From contig NZ_VLNV01000003.1 of the NCBI RefSeq assembly GCF_009765215.1, positions 1 through 64,000 of the forward strand: 64,000 bases of DNA. The letters are read 5' to 3'. The notes below the pieces were generated by a model. That model was not told where the DNA came from. It made no database searches and saw only the letters and a program-made list of their open reading frames with translations. Position 1 is the first letter of the stretch; each line of letters begins with the position of its first letter. The DNA comes from Lysobacter prati. Lineage in GTDB: Bacteria > Pseudomonadota > Gammaproteobacteria > Xanthomonadales > Xanthomonadaceae. Position numbers and translations under genes: made by a program. This document shows positions 24,829 to 35,370 of this stretch, piece by piece.

Positions 24829-25139
24829 TGGTCCTGCTTCGCGATCCGGACACGAATGCCCCTGACTGAATGGGGTATCCGGCCGGCGATGCTAGGTAGC
24901 GCCCCGATCAGCGTCTATGGGACCTATCTGATGCCGGGATCCAGGCAGGGCATCCGTACAGCCAGCCGGCATTGGTGATCGCCCACCGTCCGCCTGCCTC
25001 GCCCATATGCCGCTTCGGCATGAGCAGGTGACGCAAAAGCTTTTCCCTCGGGGCGGCGCCACGGCCAGAGTCGCGCCATGGATGCCGCCCGGACGCGGCT
25101 TCCTGCTGCCCCTTCCCCATTCCTGAATAGGAGCCGGCG
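24829..25139. promoter_or_regulatory. Divergent region before sulfate operon and regulator
   Basis: A 311-bp stretch with no gene between the degenerate regulator (-) and the porin (+). It holds a perfect 6-bp inverted repeat ATGCCG-CTT-CGGCAT at 25008-25022, a possible operator or transcript hairpin, and the porin ribosome binding site AGGAG at 25129-25133. No clear promoter pair was recognised. Confidence 0.45.
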
Positions 25140-26591
25140 ATGCCGACCCCGCACCGAACGTCGTCCCCCGTGGCCTGGCTGAGCGGCGCGCTGGCCTGCG
25201 CCCTGGTCGCGCCAAGCCAGGCCCAGACCGCACCGACCGTCGAAGAACTCGCCCGCCGCCTGCAGGCCATCGAGCAGCGCCTGGGCACCGCCCCGGCCGC
25301 CACGGCCACCGCCGCCAACGAGGCCGGACTCAGCGACCTCGACCAGCGCCTGCGCGTGATCGAACGCAAGCTCGAGCTGCAGTCGGAGGAAGCCGCCACC
25401 CGCGCGGCCAGCCTCCCGACCGTCAACCTCAGCGCCAGCAAGGGCCTGTCGGTGAAGTCGCCGCCGCCGGGCGATATCGAGGTGAAGTTCAAGGGTCTGG
25501 TGCAGGGCGATGGCCGCTTCTATTTCGACGACGACCAGTACCCGCAGAACGACACCTTCCTGATGCGCCGGATCGAACCGACCATCGAGGGCACCTGGGG
25601 CTCGCTGATCGGCTTCCGCGTCACCGCCCAGCTGGCCGGCGACAGTGCGACGACCAGCGACGTCTACCTCGACCTCAAGTTCGATCCGCGCGCGACGGTC
25701 CGCATCGGCAAGACCAAGGTGCCGGTCGGGCTGGAGCGCTTGCAGTCGAGTGGCTCCACCGCGCAGGTCGAGCTTGGCCTGCCCGGCGAACTCGCACCCG
25801 GCCGCGACATCGGCGTGCAACTGCAGGGCGAGCTGGCGAAGTCCACGGTCAGCTACGCGCTGGGTGTCTACAACGGCGCGGTGGATGGTCGCGACGGCTC
25901 CACCACCAACCCGGACAACGACTTCGAAGTCGCCGCACGCGTGTTCGTCGAACCGTGGAAGAACGATGGCAACGCACTGTCCGGCCTGGGCTTCGGCATC
26001 GCCGGCAGCACCGGCGACAAGGAAGGCGTCGGCAGCAACTTCCTGCCGCGTTACCGCTCTTCGGGGCAGGTGCAGTTCTTCAACTATCGTGCCGCGGTTG
26101 CCGCCGATGGCGAGAACACCCGCTGGTCGCCACAGGCCTATTACTACCGCAACGCGTTCGGCCTGCTCGGCGAATACATCAACTCCAGCCAGGACGTGCG
26201 ACTGCCCGCCACCGGCAGGCGCGAAACGATTGACAACAGCGCCTGGCAAGTCAGCGGCGGCTACGTCCTCACCGGCGAGGATGCCGGATACAAGGGCGTA
26301 ACACGGCCTAACCATCCTTTTACAGTCGGCAGTGCAGGCTGGGGGGCGTGGGAACTGGTGGCGCGTTACGGCGAACTCGACATCGACGACGATGCGTTCC
26401 CGCTGTTCGCCGACCCCGCCGTCTCCGCACGCAACGCAAAGGCGTGGGGACTGGGCGTCAACTGGTACCTCAACAGCAACTTCAAGCTCGTAGCCAACTA
26501 CACCCAGACCAACTTCGAGGGTGGTGCGCCTGCCGGCGCCGACCGCGAAGACGAAAAGGCCTTCTTCACCCGCGCGCAGTTCTCGTTCTGA
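25140..26591 (+). CDS. OprO/OprP-like anion porin
   Basis: A 483-residue outer-membrane porin. A signal peptide (1-28, ending SQAQT) is followed by a coiled coil (about 33-85) that probably trimerises, as in OprP, and then a long beta-barrel ending in a terminal Phe (RAQFSF). OprO and OprP are phosphate or polyphosphate channels, but this gene lies 19 bp before a sulfate-binding protein and the whole sulfate ABC transporter, so sulfate or sulfonate uptake is more likely; selectivity is inferred. ATG at 25140 is well supported by AGGAG six bases upstream. It is the first gene of the operon. Confidence 0.88.
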   Translation: MPTPHRTSSPVAWLSGALACALVAPSQAQTAPTVEELARRLQAIEQRLGTAPAATATAANEAGLSDLDQRLRVIERKLELQSEEAATRAASLPTVNLSASKGLSVKSPPPGDIEVKFKGLVQGDGRFYFDDDQYPQNDTFLMRRIEPTIEGTWGSLIGFRVTAQLAGDSATTSDVYLDLKFDPRATVRIGKTKVPVGLERLQSSGSTAQVELGLPGELAPGRDIGVQLQGELAKSTVSYALGVYNGAVDGRDGSTTNPDNDFEVAARVFVEPWKNDGNALSGLGFGIAGSTGDKEGVGSNFLPRYRSSGQVQFFNYRAAVAADGENTRWSPQAYYYRNAFGLLGEYINSSQDVRLPATGRRETIDNSAWQVSGGYVLTGEDAGYKGVTRPNHPFTVGSAGWGAWELVARYGELDIDDDAFPLFADPAVSARNAKAWGLGVNWYLNSNFKLVANYTQTNFEGGAPAGADREDEKAFFTRAQFSF

Positions 26592-26610
26592 CCTTCCCCA
26601 GGAAAGTGCC

Positions 26611-27636
26611 ATGACCCGTACTTCACGCACCACGCTGATCCGCTCCCTCGTCCTCGGCTTCGCACTCGCACTCGCTGGCGGAACCGCCGCGGCGAAGGAC
26701 GTGGAACTCCTCAACGTCTCCTACGATCCGACCCGCGAGTTCTACGCCGACGTCAACCAGACCTTCGCCGCGCAATGGAAGCAGCAGACCGGCGAGACGC
26801 TGAAGATCCGCGCCTCGCATGGCGGCTCGGGCAAGCAGGCCCGCTCGGTGATCGACGGACTGGAGGCCGATGTCGTCACCCTCGCGCTGGCCGCAGACAT
26901 CGACGCGATCGCCACCAACGGCAAGCTGCTGCCGGCCAACTGGCAGACGCGCCTGCCGCACAACAGCGCGCCCTACACCTCGACGATCGTGTTCCTGGTG
27001 CGCAAGGGCAATCCCAAGCAGATCCGCGACTGGAGCGACCTGGTCAAACCCGGCGTGGCCGTGATCACGCCGAATCCGAAGACATCCGGTGGCGCGCGCT
27101 GGAACTACCTGGCGGCATGGGCCTGGGCATCGCAGGAGTATCGCGATGGCGGCAAGGTCGTCGACTTCCTCACCCGCCTGTTCAAGAACGTGCCGGTGCT
27201 CGATACCGGCGCGCGTGGTGCGACGACCACGTTCGTCGAGCGCGGCATCGGCGACGTGCTGCTGGCGTGGGAGAACGAAGCACTGCTGACGCTGTCGGAC
27301 GCCGACACCCGCGACAAGTTCGAGGTCGTCATCCCGAGCCTGAGCATCAAGGCCGAACCGCCGGTGGCGTGGGTCGACAAGAACATCGACCGTCACGGCA
27401 CGCGCAAGCAGGCCGAAGCCTACCTGCGTTTTCTGTACACGCCGGAAGGACAGCGCCTGGCCGCCAAGCATGGCTATCGGCCGGCCGAGCCGGACAAGGT
27501 GCCGGCCGCCGAGCTGACGCGCTTCCCGCAGGTCAAGCAGGTGACCATCGACGGCGCATTTGGCGGCTGGAAGAAGGCGCAGGCGGAGCATTTCGCCGAC
27601 GGCGGGTTCTTCGACAAGATCTATCAGCCGAAGTGA
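26611..27636 (+). CDS. sbp: Periplasmic sulfate-binding protein
   Basis: A 341-residue periplasmic binding protein with a signal peptide (1-28, ending GGTAAA). Family segments include [13 protein letters not shown] at the mature N-terminus, [12 protein letters not shown] near 70-80, and [13 protein letters not shown] near 160, characteristic of the Sbp/CysP sulfate or thiosulfate group. It should bind sulfate in the periplasm and deliver it to the CysU/CysW permease encoded next. ATG at 26611 has AGGAAAG about five bases upstream. The choice between Sbp (sulfate) and CysP (thiosulfate) cannot be made firmly from sequence alone. Confidence 0.92.
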   Translation: MTRTSRTTLIRSLVLGFALALAGGTAAAKDVELLNVSYDPTREFYADVNQTFAAQWKQQTGETLKIRASHGGSGKQARSVIDGLEADVVTLALAADIDAIATNGKLLPANWQTRLPHNSAPYTSTIVFLVRKGNPKQIRDWSDLVKPGVAVITPNPKTSGGARWNYLAAWAWASQEYRDGGKVVDFLTRLFKNVPVLDTGARGATTTFVERGIGDVLLAWENEALLTLSDADTRDKFEVVIPSLSIKAEPPVAWVDKNIDRHGTRKQAEAYLRFLYTPEGQRLAAKHGYRPAEPDKVPAAELTRFPQVKQVTIDGAFGGWKKAQAEHFADGGFFDKIYQPK

Positions 27637-27645
27637 TGCGGCGGA

Positions 27646-28518
27646 ATGTCTAGCCACGCCCTGTCCCTGCCAGGCCTGAAGATCCCGCGCTTTCGCCAGC
27701 CGTTGCCCGGCTTTGGCCTGAGCCTGGGTCTTGGGTTGGCGTGGCTGAGCGTGGTTGTGCTGCTGCCGCTGGCGGCGCTGGCGATCCGCGCCGCCGGTCT
27801 CGGTCTCGACGGCTGGCTGCGCGCGATCCACGACCCGCGCGTGCAGGCGTCGCTGAAGCTGAGCTTCGGCGCGGCCTTCGTCGCCGCGGTGGCGGCGTCG
27901 TTGGCCGGCGCGCTGGTGGCGTGGGTGATCGTGCGCTACCGCTTTCCCGGCCGGCGCCTGCTCGATGCGCTGGTCGACCTGCCGTTCGCGTTGCCCACCG
28001 CCGTCGCCGGCATCGCCCTGACGGCGATCTACTCGGCCAATGGCTGGGTCGGCCGCTGGCTCGAACCGCTCGGCGTGAAGATCGCCTACACCCCGATCGG
28101 CATCGTGATCGCGCTGGTGTTCATCGGCCTTCCGTTCGCGGTGCGCACGGTGCAGCCGGTGCTCGAAGCGCTCGGACACGAACAGGAAGAGGCGGCCGCC
28201 TCACTCGGTGCTTCACGCGTGACCACGTTGCGACGCGTGGTGCTGCCGGAGTTGCTGCCGGCGCTGCTGACCGGCTTCTCGCTGGCCTTCGCGCGCGCAC
28301 TGGGCGAGTACGGCTCGGTGATCTTCATCGCCGGCAACCTGCCCTACAAGACCGAGATCGCGCCGTTGCTGATCACCATCCGCCTGGAGGAATACGACTA
28401 TCCGGGCGCGGTCGCAATCGCGGCGCTGCTGCTGGCAGCGTCGTTCGTGTGCCTGCTGGCGATCAACGCGATCCCGTCGTTGTTCGCGCACGAGAAGAGG
28501 AGCCGGCGTCGTGAGTAA
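27646..28518 (+). CDS. cysT: Sulfate ABC transporter permease CysT/CysU
   Basis: A 290-residue inner-membrane permease with six predicted helices and the EAA-type loop (EAAASLGASRVTTLRRVVLP) near residues 183-203 that contacts the CysA ATPase. It forms the translocation pore with CysW. The gene begins nine bases after sbp and overlaps cysW by eight bases, so the operon order porin-sbp-cysT-cysW-cysA is clear. The N-terminus has about 20 extra residues before the first helix, which is common. Confidence 0.94.
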   Translation: MSSHALSLPGLKIPRFRQPLPGFGLSLGLGLAWLSVVVLLPLAALAIRAAGLGLDGWLRAIHDPRVQASLKLSFGAAFVAAVAASLAGALVAWVIVRYRFPGRRLLDALVDLPFALPTAVAGIALTAIYSANGWVGRWLEPLGVKIAYTPIGIVIALVFIGLPFAVRTVQPVLEALGHEQEEAAASLGASRVTTLRRVVLPELLPALLTGFSLAFARALGEYGSVIFIAGNLPYKTEIAPLLITIRLEEYDYPGAVAIAALLLAASFVCLLAINAIPSLFAHEKRSRRRE

Positions 28519-29365
28519 CCGTCCGCGCAACGACCTGCAGGAGCCGGCATGGCTGCGCTGGACGCTGATCGTCCTGGCGGTGCTGACGATGGCCGCGCTG
28601 GTGGTCATGCCGCTGCTGATGGTGCTGGGTGCAGCCTTCGCCAAGGGCATCGGCGTCTGGTTCGCCTCGTTGACCGAGCCCGATGCGTTGTCCGCGTTGA
28701 AGCTGACCCTGTTCACCGTTGCAATAGTGGTGCCGGTCAACGCCGTGTTCGGATTGCTCACTGCCTGGGCGGTCACGCGCTTCGAGTTTCGAGGCAAGCA
28801 GCTGCTGCTGTCGCTTATCGACCTGCCGTTCGCGGTGTCGCCGGTGGTGGCCGGTCTGTGCCTGGTGCTGCTGTTCGGCTCCCACGGCTGGTTTGCCGAA
28901 CTGCTGCAACAACACGACATCAAAATCCTGTTCGCGCGTCCCGGCATCGTCCTGGCGACGTTGTTCATCACCTTCCCGTTCGTGGTGCGCGAGCTGATCC
29001 CGCTGATGCAGCAGCAGGGCGCGGACGAGGAGTTGGCCGCACGTTCGCTCGGCGCCGGCAGCTGGACCATGTTCCGGCGGGTGACGCTGCCCAACATCAA
29101 GTGGGGCCTGCTGTATGGCGTGCTGCTGTGCGCGGCGCGGGCGATGGGCGAGTTCGGCGCGGTGTCGGTGGTGTCGGGCCACATCCGCGGGCTGACCAAC
29201 ACGCTGCCGCTGCACATCGAGATTCTCTACAACGAGTTCGACAGCACCGCGGCGTTCGCCGCCGCGTCGCTGCTGGCCGGACTGGCTCTGATCACCCTTG
29301 TCCTGAAGTTCTGGCTGGAGGCACGCCATGGCGACGCCCTTGCGCAATCCCATCGTCGACATTGA
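28511..29365 (+). CDS. cysW: Sulfate ABC transporter permease CysW
   Basis: A 284-residue permease with six helices and an EAA-type loop ([21 protein letters not shown]) near 175-195. It is the second pore subunit with CysT. The start is GTG at 28511, overlapping cysT by eight bases with GAGAAGAGGAG just upstream. Its last 38 bases overlap the longest possible cysA frame. Confidence 0.93.
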   Translation: MSNRPRNDLQEPAWLRWTLIVLAVLTMAALVVMPLLMVLGAAFAKGIGVWFASLTEPDALSALKLTLFTVAIVVPVNAVFGLLTAWAVTRFEFRGKQLLLSLIDLPFAVSPVVAGLCLVLLFGSHGWFAELLQQHDIKILFARPGIVLATLFITFPFVVRELIPLMQQQGADEELAARSLGAGSWTMFRRVTLPNIKWGLLYGVLLCAARAMGEFGAVSVVSGHIRGLTNTLPLHIEILYNEFDSTAAFAAASLLAGLALITLVLKFWLEARHGDALAQSHRRH

Positions 29366-30602
29366 CCGCGCCCCTGCGCCGGACGGCCCTGTGAACGACA
29401 CCATCGATATCGGCGCGGCACACATTGGAGGCGCCGAAATCGGCGCCCCGGGCACCGGCTGGCGGCGCGGTGCCGCGCAGGCCCCGCAGGTGACCGCGGC
29501 CGCGGACTCTGCCACGCTCGTCTCCGCCCCACCCAACCGCCGGCCCCACCCGGCACGGAGCGGCATGGACCTGCACATCCGCCAGCTTGGAAAGCGCTAT
29601 TCCGGCGTTGCCGCGCTCGATCGGGTCGACCTCGACGTGGCCGCGGGCGAGCTGGTCGCGCTGCTGGGCCCGTCGGGCTCGGGCAAGACCACGCTGTTGC
29701 GCGTGATCGCGGGCCTGCTGCATCCGGACGAAGGCCGCGTGCTGTTCGGCGAGAACGACGCGACGCGGTTGAGCCTGCGCGAACGCAATGTCGGCTTCGT
29801 GTTCCAGCACTACGCGCTGTTCAAGCACATGACGGTGGCCGAGAACATCGCCTTCGGCCTGCGCAGCCGTCCGCGCAAGCGCCGACCCGACAAGGCGACG
29901 ATTGCGCGCCGCGTCGAGGAGTTGCTCGGACTGATCCAGCTGCCCGAGTTCGGCGGACGCTATCCGGAACAACTGTCAGGCGGCCAGAAGCAGCGCGTGG
30001 CATTGGCTCGCGCGCTGGCGATCGATCCAACCGTGCTGCTGCTCGACGAACCGTTCGGCGCGCTCGATGCCAAGGTCCGCGTCGAGCTGCGGCGCTGGCT
30101 GCGGCTGCTGCACGAACGCACCGGCCAGACCACGCTGTTCGTCACCCACGACCAGGAGGAAGCGCTGGAGCTGGCGGACCGGATCGTGGTGCTTCGCGAG
30201 GGCCGCATCGAACAGGTCGGCACGCCCGACGAGATCTACAGCGCGCCGGCATCGGACTACGTGTTCGATTTCATCGGCCGCGCCAACGTGCTCGAAGGCC
30301 GCGTCGAGCAGGGCCAGTTCCGCATCGCCGGCCATGCCATCGCGCTGCCCGCGCAGGACGTCGCCGATGGCCCGGCCCGGCTATATGCCAGGCCGCACGA
30401 CATCGCCCCGGCCACGCCGGAAGCCGGCATCGCCGCGCTCGTCATCGCCGCCCACCGCCTGGCCGACCGCATCACCCTGGAACTGGCAGTGGAGGGGCAA
30501 TCTCGGCCGCTGGAACTGGATTTCGTCGCCTCGCCCGGCGTGACCACACCGGCGCCAGGCAGCACGATCGGGCTGGAGCCGCTGCGGTATCGGGTGTTTG
30601 CC

Positions 30603-30608
<6 letters not shown>
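29328..30608 (+). CDS. cysA: Sulfate ABC transporter ATPase CysA
   Basis: An ABC ATPase with Walker A (GPSGSGKTT), Q-loop, signature LSGGQKQR, Walker B ([11 protein letters not shown]) and a C-terminal TOBE-like domain. It powers sulfate import through CysT and CysW. Two starts are possible. ATG at 29328 has a strong GGAGG about seven bases upstream but adds a 79-residue Ala/Pro/Gly-rich leader not typical of CysA (426 residues in all). ATG at 29565 has CGGAG upstream, starts exactly at the domain ([12 protein letters not shown]) and gives the usual 347 residues. Identity is secure; the start is open. Confidence 0.9.
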
Positions 30609-31676
<1,068 letters not shown>

Positions 31677-31701
31677 GCCCCGTCGTCCCTGACCTCCTGA
31701 T

Positions 31702-31793
31702 CCGTCGTCCCGGCGAAAGCCGGGATCCAGGTTGCTTTGGCTCGCGACTCGAAGAGCTACGTCCATGGGTTCCCGCCTTCGCGGGAACGACGG
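31702..31793. repeat. GTCCCGGCGAAAGCC-type palindromic intergenic repeat
   Basis: Left edge CCGTCGTCCCGGCGAAAGCC, right edge ending TTCGCGGGAACGACGG; the ends are inverted copies. Related copies are at 54808-54927 and a half copy at 57622-57652. It lies between the convergent hemB and propeller genes and could act as a two-way transcription barrier. Confidence 0.75.
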
Positions 31794-31812
31794 GCACCCC
31801 GGCAATTGGCCC

Positions 31813-32727
31813 CTAGAAGCAGCCCGTTTTCCCCGTCACCGCCGGTGCCTTCATCCGGTAGATGTCGTATTTGCCCGCCTTCGGCGACTTCGCTGTCCCG
31901 GTCACCAACAACTCGCCCGGCTTGTTCCAGTCCAGCGCCGGGCCGAAGGTGATGCCGTCTTCGGTGTTGAACGAGAGCTTGAGCGGCTGCACGTCGCCGT
32001 AGGCGGTTCCGTCGCACTGGGCGACGAACAACCGCACCGGCTGGTCGTCGACGTTCTTCGATCGTGCGAACACGATCGCCTCGCCGTCGCCGAGCCAGGC
32101 CGCGTCGAAGTCGTCGTCCTTGCTGTTCACGCCCGGCACCGGTACGGGATGGCTGAATGCCTTGCCGTCCCATCGCGCCACCAGGAGGTCGTGGCGACCG
32201 GCACCGCCGTGGCCGTCGCTGGCGAAGAGCAGATGGCGGCCATCCCGGCTGGGCGTCGGCGCCCACTCGTCGCCACGGCTGTTCACGCCCGGCCCGAGGT
32301 TCTCGGGTTTGCCGAAGCCGCCATCGGGCAACACCGCGGCACGGTAGAGATCGTCGCCGCCAACGCCGCCGGGACGGTCGGAGAAGAAATACAGCCAGCG
32401 CCCGTCGCTGCTGAACAGCGGATCGAAGTCCTTGGCCCTGGAATCGAGCGCCAGCGGCTGCGCGTCCTGCCAGCGACCGTCCTTGAGCGTGGCCTGCCAC
32501 AGGTCCCAGCCGCCGGGGCCGCCTTCACGGTCCGTGCTACCCCAGACGATACGCTTGCCGTCCGGGCTGACGCTTGCACGGACTTCGCTGGCTTTGGTCG
32601 ATACCACGCCCATGCCTTCAATGCCGAACTCCGACAGGAAGGCCGCAGCGGGCCCGGACATGAACCAGGCGCCCAGCGCCAACGCGGGGAGTAGACTCAA
32701 ACCCTGCAAGGCCGCTGCGCGTCTCAT
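31813..32727 (-). CDS. Secreted TolB-like beta-propeller (PD40) protein
   Basis: A 304-residue secreted protein. A signal peptide (1-29) is followed by at least four WD40-like PD40 repeats: SVSPDGKRIVWGS, LFSSDGRWLYFFSD, TPSRDGRHLLFASD and AWLGDGEAIVFARS, each a blade of a TolB-like propeller. Such domains bind proteins or peptides in the periplasm. No catalytic domain is attached, unlike in prolyl oligopeptidases. ATG at 32727 directly precedes the signal peptide; the same frame runs on upstream into aroE antisense and is not used. The gene diverges from aroE with 48 bp between starts. Confidence 0.87.
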   Translation of the reverse strand: MRRAAALQGLSLLPALALGAWFMSGPAAAFLSEFGIEGMGVVSTKASEVRASVSPDGKRIVWGSTDREGGPGGWDLWQATLKDGRWQDAQPLALDSRAKDFDPLFSSDGRWLYFFSDRPGGVGGDDLYRAAVLPDGGFGKPENLGPGVNSRGDEWAPTPSRDGRHLLFASDGHGGAGRHDLLVARWDGKAFSHPVPVPGVNSKDDDFDAAWLGDGEAIVFARSKNVDDQPVRLFVAQCDGTAYGDVQPLKLSFNTEDGITFGPALDWNKPGELLVTGTAKSPKAGKYDIYRMKAPAVTGKTGCF

Positions 32728-32775
32728 GGAGCGTTCTCCTGTGTCTGTGGCCTCAAGTCTAAGTGAGGATCGCCC

Positions 32776-33651
32776 GTGTCCAATTTCGCCTCTGTCGCAA
32801 ATCCCGCCATCGTCAAGCGCTTCGCGGTCATCGGCCATCCGGTGGCGCATTCGCTGTCGCCGAAGATCCACGCGGCGTTCGGCAAGCAGACCGGCATCGC
32901 GCTGGAATACATCGCGCTCGACGCCGCGCCGGAAAACTTCGATGCGCTGCTGGCGGAGTTCGCGGCCGAGGGCGGCCTGGGCGCCAACGTCACCCTGCCG
33001 CACAAGACCCGGGCGGCGGCCAGCTGCAGCACGCTGACCGAGCGCGCGCGCCGCGCCGGTGCAGTCAACACGCTGATCCGCTCCGCCACCGGCTGGGAAG
33101 GCGACAACACCGACGGCGTCGGCCTGGTCCGCGACCTCACCGAGCGCCATGGCCTGGACCTGCGCTCGCGCCGCACCCTGCTGCTGGGCGCCGGCGGCGC
33201 CGCGCGTGGCGTGGCACCGGCACTGCTCGATGCCGGCATCGGCGACCTCTTCATCATCAACCGCACGCCCGAACGCGCCGACGCGCTGGCCGACGTGCTG
33301 GCCCAGCCCGGCCGCGTGCACCCGCGTTACTTCAGCGACATCAATTCGCTGGGCACGTTCGACCTGATCATCAACGCCACCTCGGCCGCGCGCGATGCTG
33401 CCCTGCCCAGCCTGCCGGTGGCCCTGGCCGGGCCGCGCACGGCAGCGGTGGACCTGAGCTACGGCGAGGTCGCGATCCCGTTCCTGGCCTGGGCGCATGC
33501 CGCAGGCGCGCACGACCGCATCGATGGCCTGGGCATGCTGGTCGAGCAGGCCGCCGAAAGCTTCCAGCGCTGGCACGGCGTGCGACCCGACACCGACCCC
33601 TGCTTCGAGTTCCTGCGCGAGCACCGCGCGGTGCTGGTCACCGCGGACTGA
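32776..33651 (+). CDS. aroE: Shikimate dehydrogenase AroE
   Basis: A 291-residue NADP-dependent shikimate dehydrogenase, the fourth step of the chorismate pathway. Visible motifs are the shikimate-binding [12 protein letters not shown] (about 24-35), the catalytic Lys in NVTLPHKT (about 75), the DNTDGVG segment (near 113) and the nucleotide-binding GAGGAARG (near 138). The start is GTG at 32776, which begins just before the conserved [11 protein letters not shown] segment. It supplies chorismate, the substrate of XanB2, although the two loci are not linked. It is followed at 26 bp by a Cys-cluster protein gene. Confidence 0.95.
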   Translation: MSNFASVANPAIVKRFAVIGHPVAHSLSPKIHAAFGKQTGIALEYIALDAAPENFDALLAEFAAEGGLGANVTLPHKTRAAASCSTLTERARRAGAVNTLIRSATGWEGDNTDGVGLVRDLTERHGLDLRSRRTLLLGAGGAARGVAPALLDAGIGDLFIINRTPERADALADVLAQPGRVHPRYFSDINSLGTFDLIINATSAARDAALPSLPVALAGPRTAAVDLSYGEVAIPFLAWAHAAGAHDRIDGLGMLVEQAAESFQRWHGVRPDTDPCFEFLREHRAVLVTAD

Positions 33652-33677
33652 TCGCGACACGAAAGACGATTCAACAG

Positions 33678-33935
33678 ATGGATTGCCGCGCCCACTGCGG
33701 CGCGTGCTGCATCGCGCCTTCGATCACTTCGCCCATTCCCGGCATGCCGCACGGCAAGCCGGCCGGAATACCGTGCGTGCAACTGGATGACGACCTGCGC
33801 TGCCGGCTGTTTGGCAGCCCCGAGCGACCGCCGTTCTGCGCGTCGTTGCGGCCGACGCAGGACATGTGCGGGAGCGATCGCTACGATGCGATGGCGGAGT
33901 TGTCGGAACTGGAGCGATTGACTCGTCCTTCGTAG
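33678..33935 (+). CDS. YkgJ-family cysteine cluster protein
   Basis: An 85-residue protein with Cys residues spaced as in YkgJ/CxxCxxCC proteins: three within CRAHCGACC at the start, then more near residues 33, 42, 54 and 64. The pattern suggests zinc or iron-sulfur binding. No enzymatic role is known. It starts at ATG 33678, 26 bp after aroE, and probably shares its transcript. Confidence 0.88.
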   Translation: MDCRAHCGACCIAPSITSPIPGMPHGKPAGIPCVQLDDDLRCRLFGSPERPPFCASLRPTQDMCGSDRYDAMAELSELERLTRPS

Positions 33936-33991
33936 CAACAAGTCTGCCACCGCAGCGGCTACGCTATGGCTCCTTCGTCGCCCCGAACCCC

Positions 33992-34807
33992 ATGAAGCTT
34001 CTTGCCGCGCTGGTGCTCTCGCTTCTCCCGCTCACCACACATGCCGGCAACGGTGACGAACTGATCCTTAATGTCGGCGCCATTGACCGCGGCACGCTGG
34101 CGGCGGCCAATGCGGCGGACTTCGAGCCCGGCGAGTTCGTCGCCGCCGATGGCACGCGCATCCGCTACCGGCTGCTGCCTCCGCTGGATCCCAAGCCGAG
34201 ACAGCGTTATCCGCTGGTGCTGCAACTGCATTCCTCTGGCGGCATCGGCAGCGACAACGCCGCGCAGATCGAACGCCTGCCATTGAGCTGGGCGATGCCC
34301 GATGTGCGCCGCCGCCATCGCGCCTGGGTGCTGGTGCCGCAGTTCGAGCAGCGCAGCGCCAACTACGACTCGCCGACCCATCCGCTGTCCGCCATCGCGT
34401 CGCCGTCGCTGTCGGCGGCACTCGAACTGGTCGAGGACTTCAGCTCGAAGCATCCGGTCGATCGCCAGCGCATCTACGCCGTGGGCTTCTCGATGGGCGG
34501 CTCGGCCACCTGGCTTGCTGCTGCCGCGCGGCCGCGGTTGTTCGCCGCGATCGTGCCGGTGTCCGGCATCGCCCCTGCCGACGAGGCAGCAAAGGCGCTG
34601 CTCGGCCTGCCGGCCTGGGTGATCCATGGCAACGCCGACACCGAGAATCCGATCGACGCCGATCGCCGCCTTGTCGCCGCGATCCGTGCCGCCGGTGGCG
34701 ACAAGGTCCGCCTGCGCGAGTACGAAGGGCTCGATCACCGCCTGCCCGCCGACATCTATCCGGGTGCCTGGTGGCGCGACTGGTTGTTCTCGCAACGCAG
34801 ACGCTGA
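33992..34807 (+). CDS. Secreted alpha/beta hydrolase
   Basis: A 271-residue alpha/beta hydrolase with a signal peptide (1-19). The nucleophile elbow is GFSMGG (Ser near residue 167), the acid is probably the Asp in HGNADTENP (near 215), and the His is in GLDHRLP (near 251). The oxyanion segment is LQLHSSGG. The layout resembles PHB depolymerase- or phospholipase/carboxylesterase-like secreted enzymes; substrate unknown. ATG at 33992 directly precedes the signal peptide. It lies 56 bp after the YkgJ-like gene. Confidence 0.85.
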   Translation: MKLLAALVLSLLPLTTHAGNGDELILNVGAIDRGTLAAANAADFEPGEFVAADGTRIRYRLLPPLDPKPRQRYPLVLQLHSSGGIGSDNAAQIERLPLSWAMPDVRRRHRAWVLVPQFEQRSANYDSPTHPLSAIASPSLSAALELVEDFSSKHPVDRQRIYAVGFSMGGSATWLAAAARPRLFAAIVPVSGIAPADEAAKALLGLPAWVIHGNADTENPIDADRRLVAAIRAAGGDKVRLREYEGLDHRLPADIYPGAWWRDWLFSQRRR

Positions 34808-34944
34808 ATAGGGACTTCTCGAACCCTGTCGTGGCGGCCGTTTGCCGGCCCGCCCGAACTGCCATAGGCTGCGGTCGGGGACCGGGTGGGGAAACATCGG
34901 ACCAGCCGGGCTTTGGGTAGTGGGGACTATCTCAGGGGGAAGGC

Positions 34945-35313
34945 ATGGCAAGTCACGTCAAGGCAGCACACGCACACCGGATGATCGCGGGCATCTACTG
35001 CGTCGTCATGGTGCTCGCGGCGATCTTCATCTACGCAGCAGTCAGCAACAATCCGGCCATGGTGATCGCGATGATCGCGGCGCCGTTGGCCATCCTTGCA
35101 GCAGCGCACTTCGTGGTCGCAGGCAGTGCGGACGCTTGCAAGGCGCGCACGGCGTCGCTGGTACTGGGTGCTGTGACGATGCTGGTGTTTCCGATCGGCA
35201 CCGTCATGGGCATCTACATCGTCAAGTACTCGCTCGGCGAATGGGTGCCGGAAAAGCGCCTGTCGGAATCGCTGGCCGATGGCTGGCCGCAGAGCCAGCA
35301 CGAAGCTGCGTGA
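34945..35313 (+). CDS. Small membrane protein of unknown function
   Basis: A 122-residue protein with three to four predicted helices (about 12-31, 36-60, 68-95). It has no family I recognise. GGGGGAAGG lies about five bases before the ATG at 34945. It converges with the DUF58 gene, whose stop is 57 bp away. The 137 bp upstream show no other gene. Confidence 0.7.
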   Translation: MASHVKAAHAHRMIAGIYCVVMVLAAIFIYAAVSNNPAMVIAMIAAPLAILAAAHFVVAGSADACKARTASLVLGAVTMLVFPIGTVMGIYIVKYSLGEWVPEKRLSESLADGWPQSQHEAA

Positions 35314-35370
35314 GTCTCGAGGAGCAGGTGGCGTCATCGCCTGCTCCCTGACCGGTCGTGCGCGGCGGTG

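Noticed and set aside
31680-31812. Possible attachment site or IS remnant
   Set aside because: It is one of several short palindromic intergenic repeats. No transposase or target duplication was seen here or elsewhere in the window.
32728-33660. Upstream extension of the propeller protein frame
   Set aside because: The frame runs antisense through aroE. The signal peptide begins at 32727, so the longer form is not credible.
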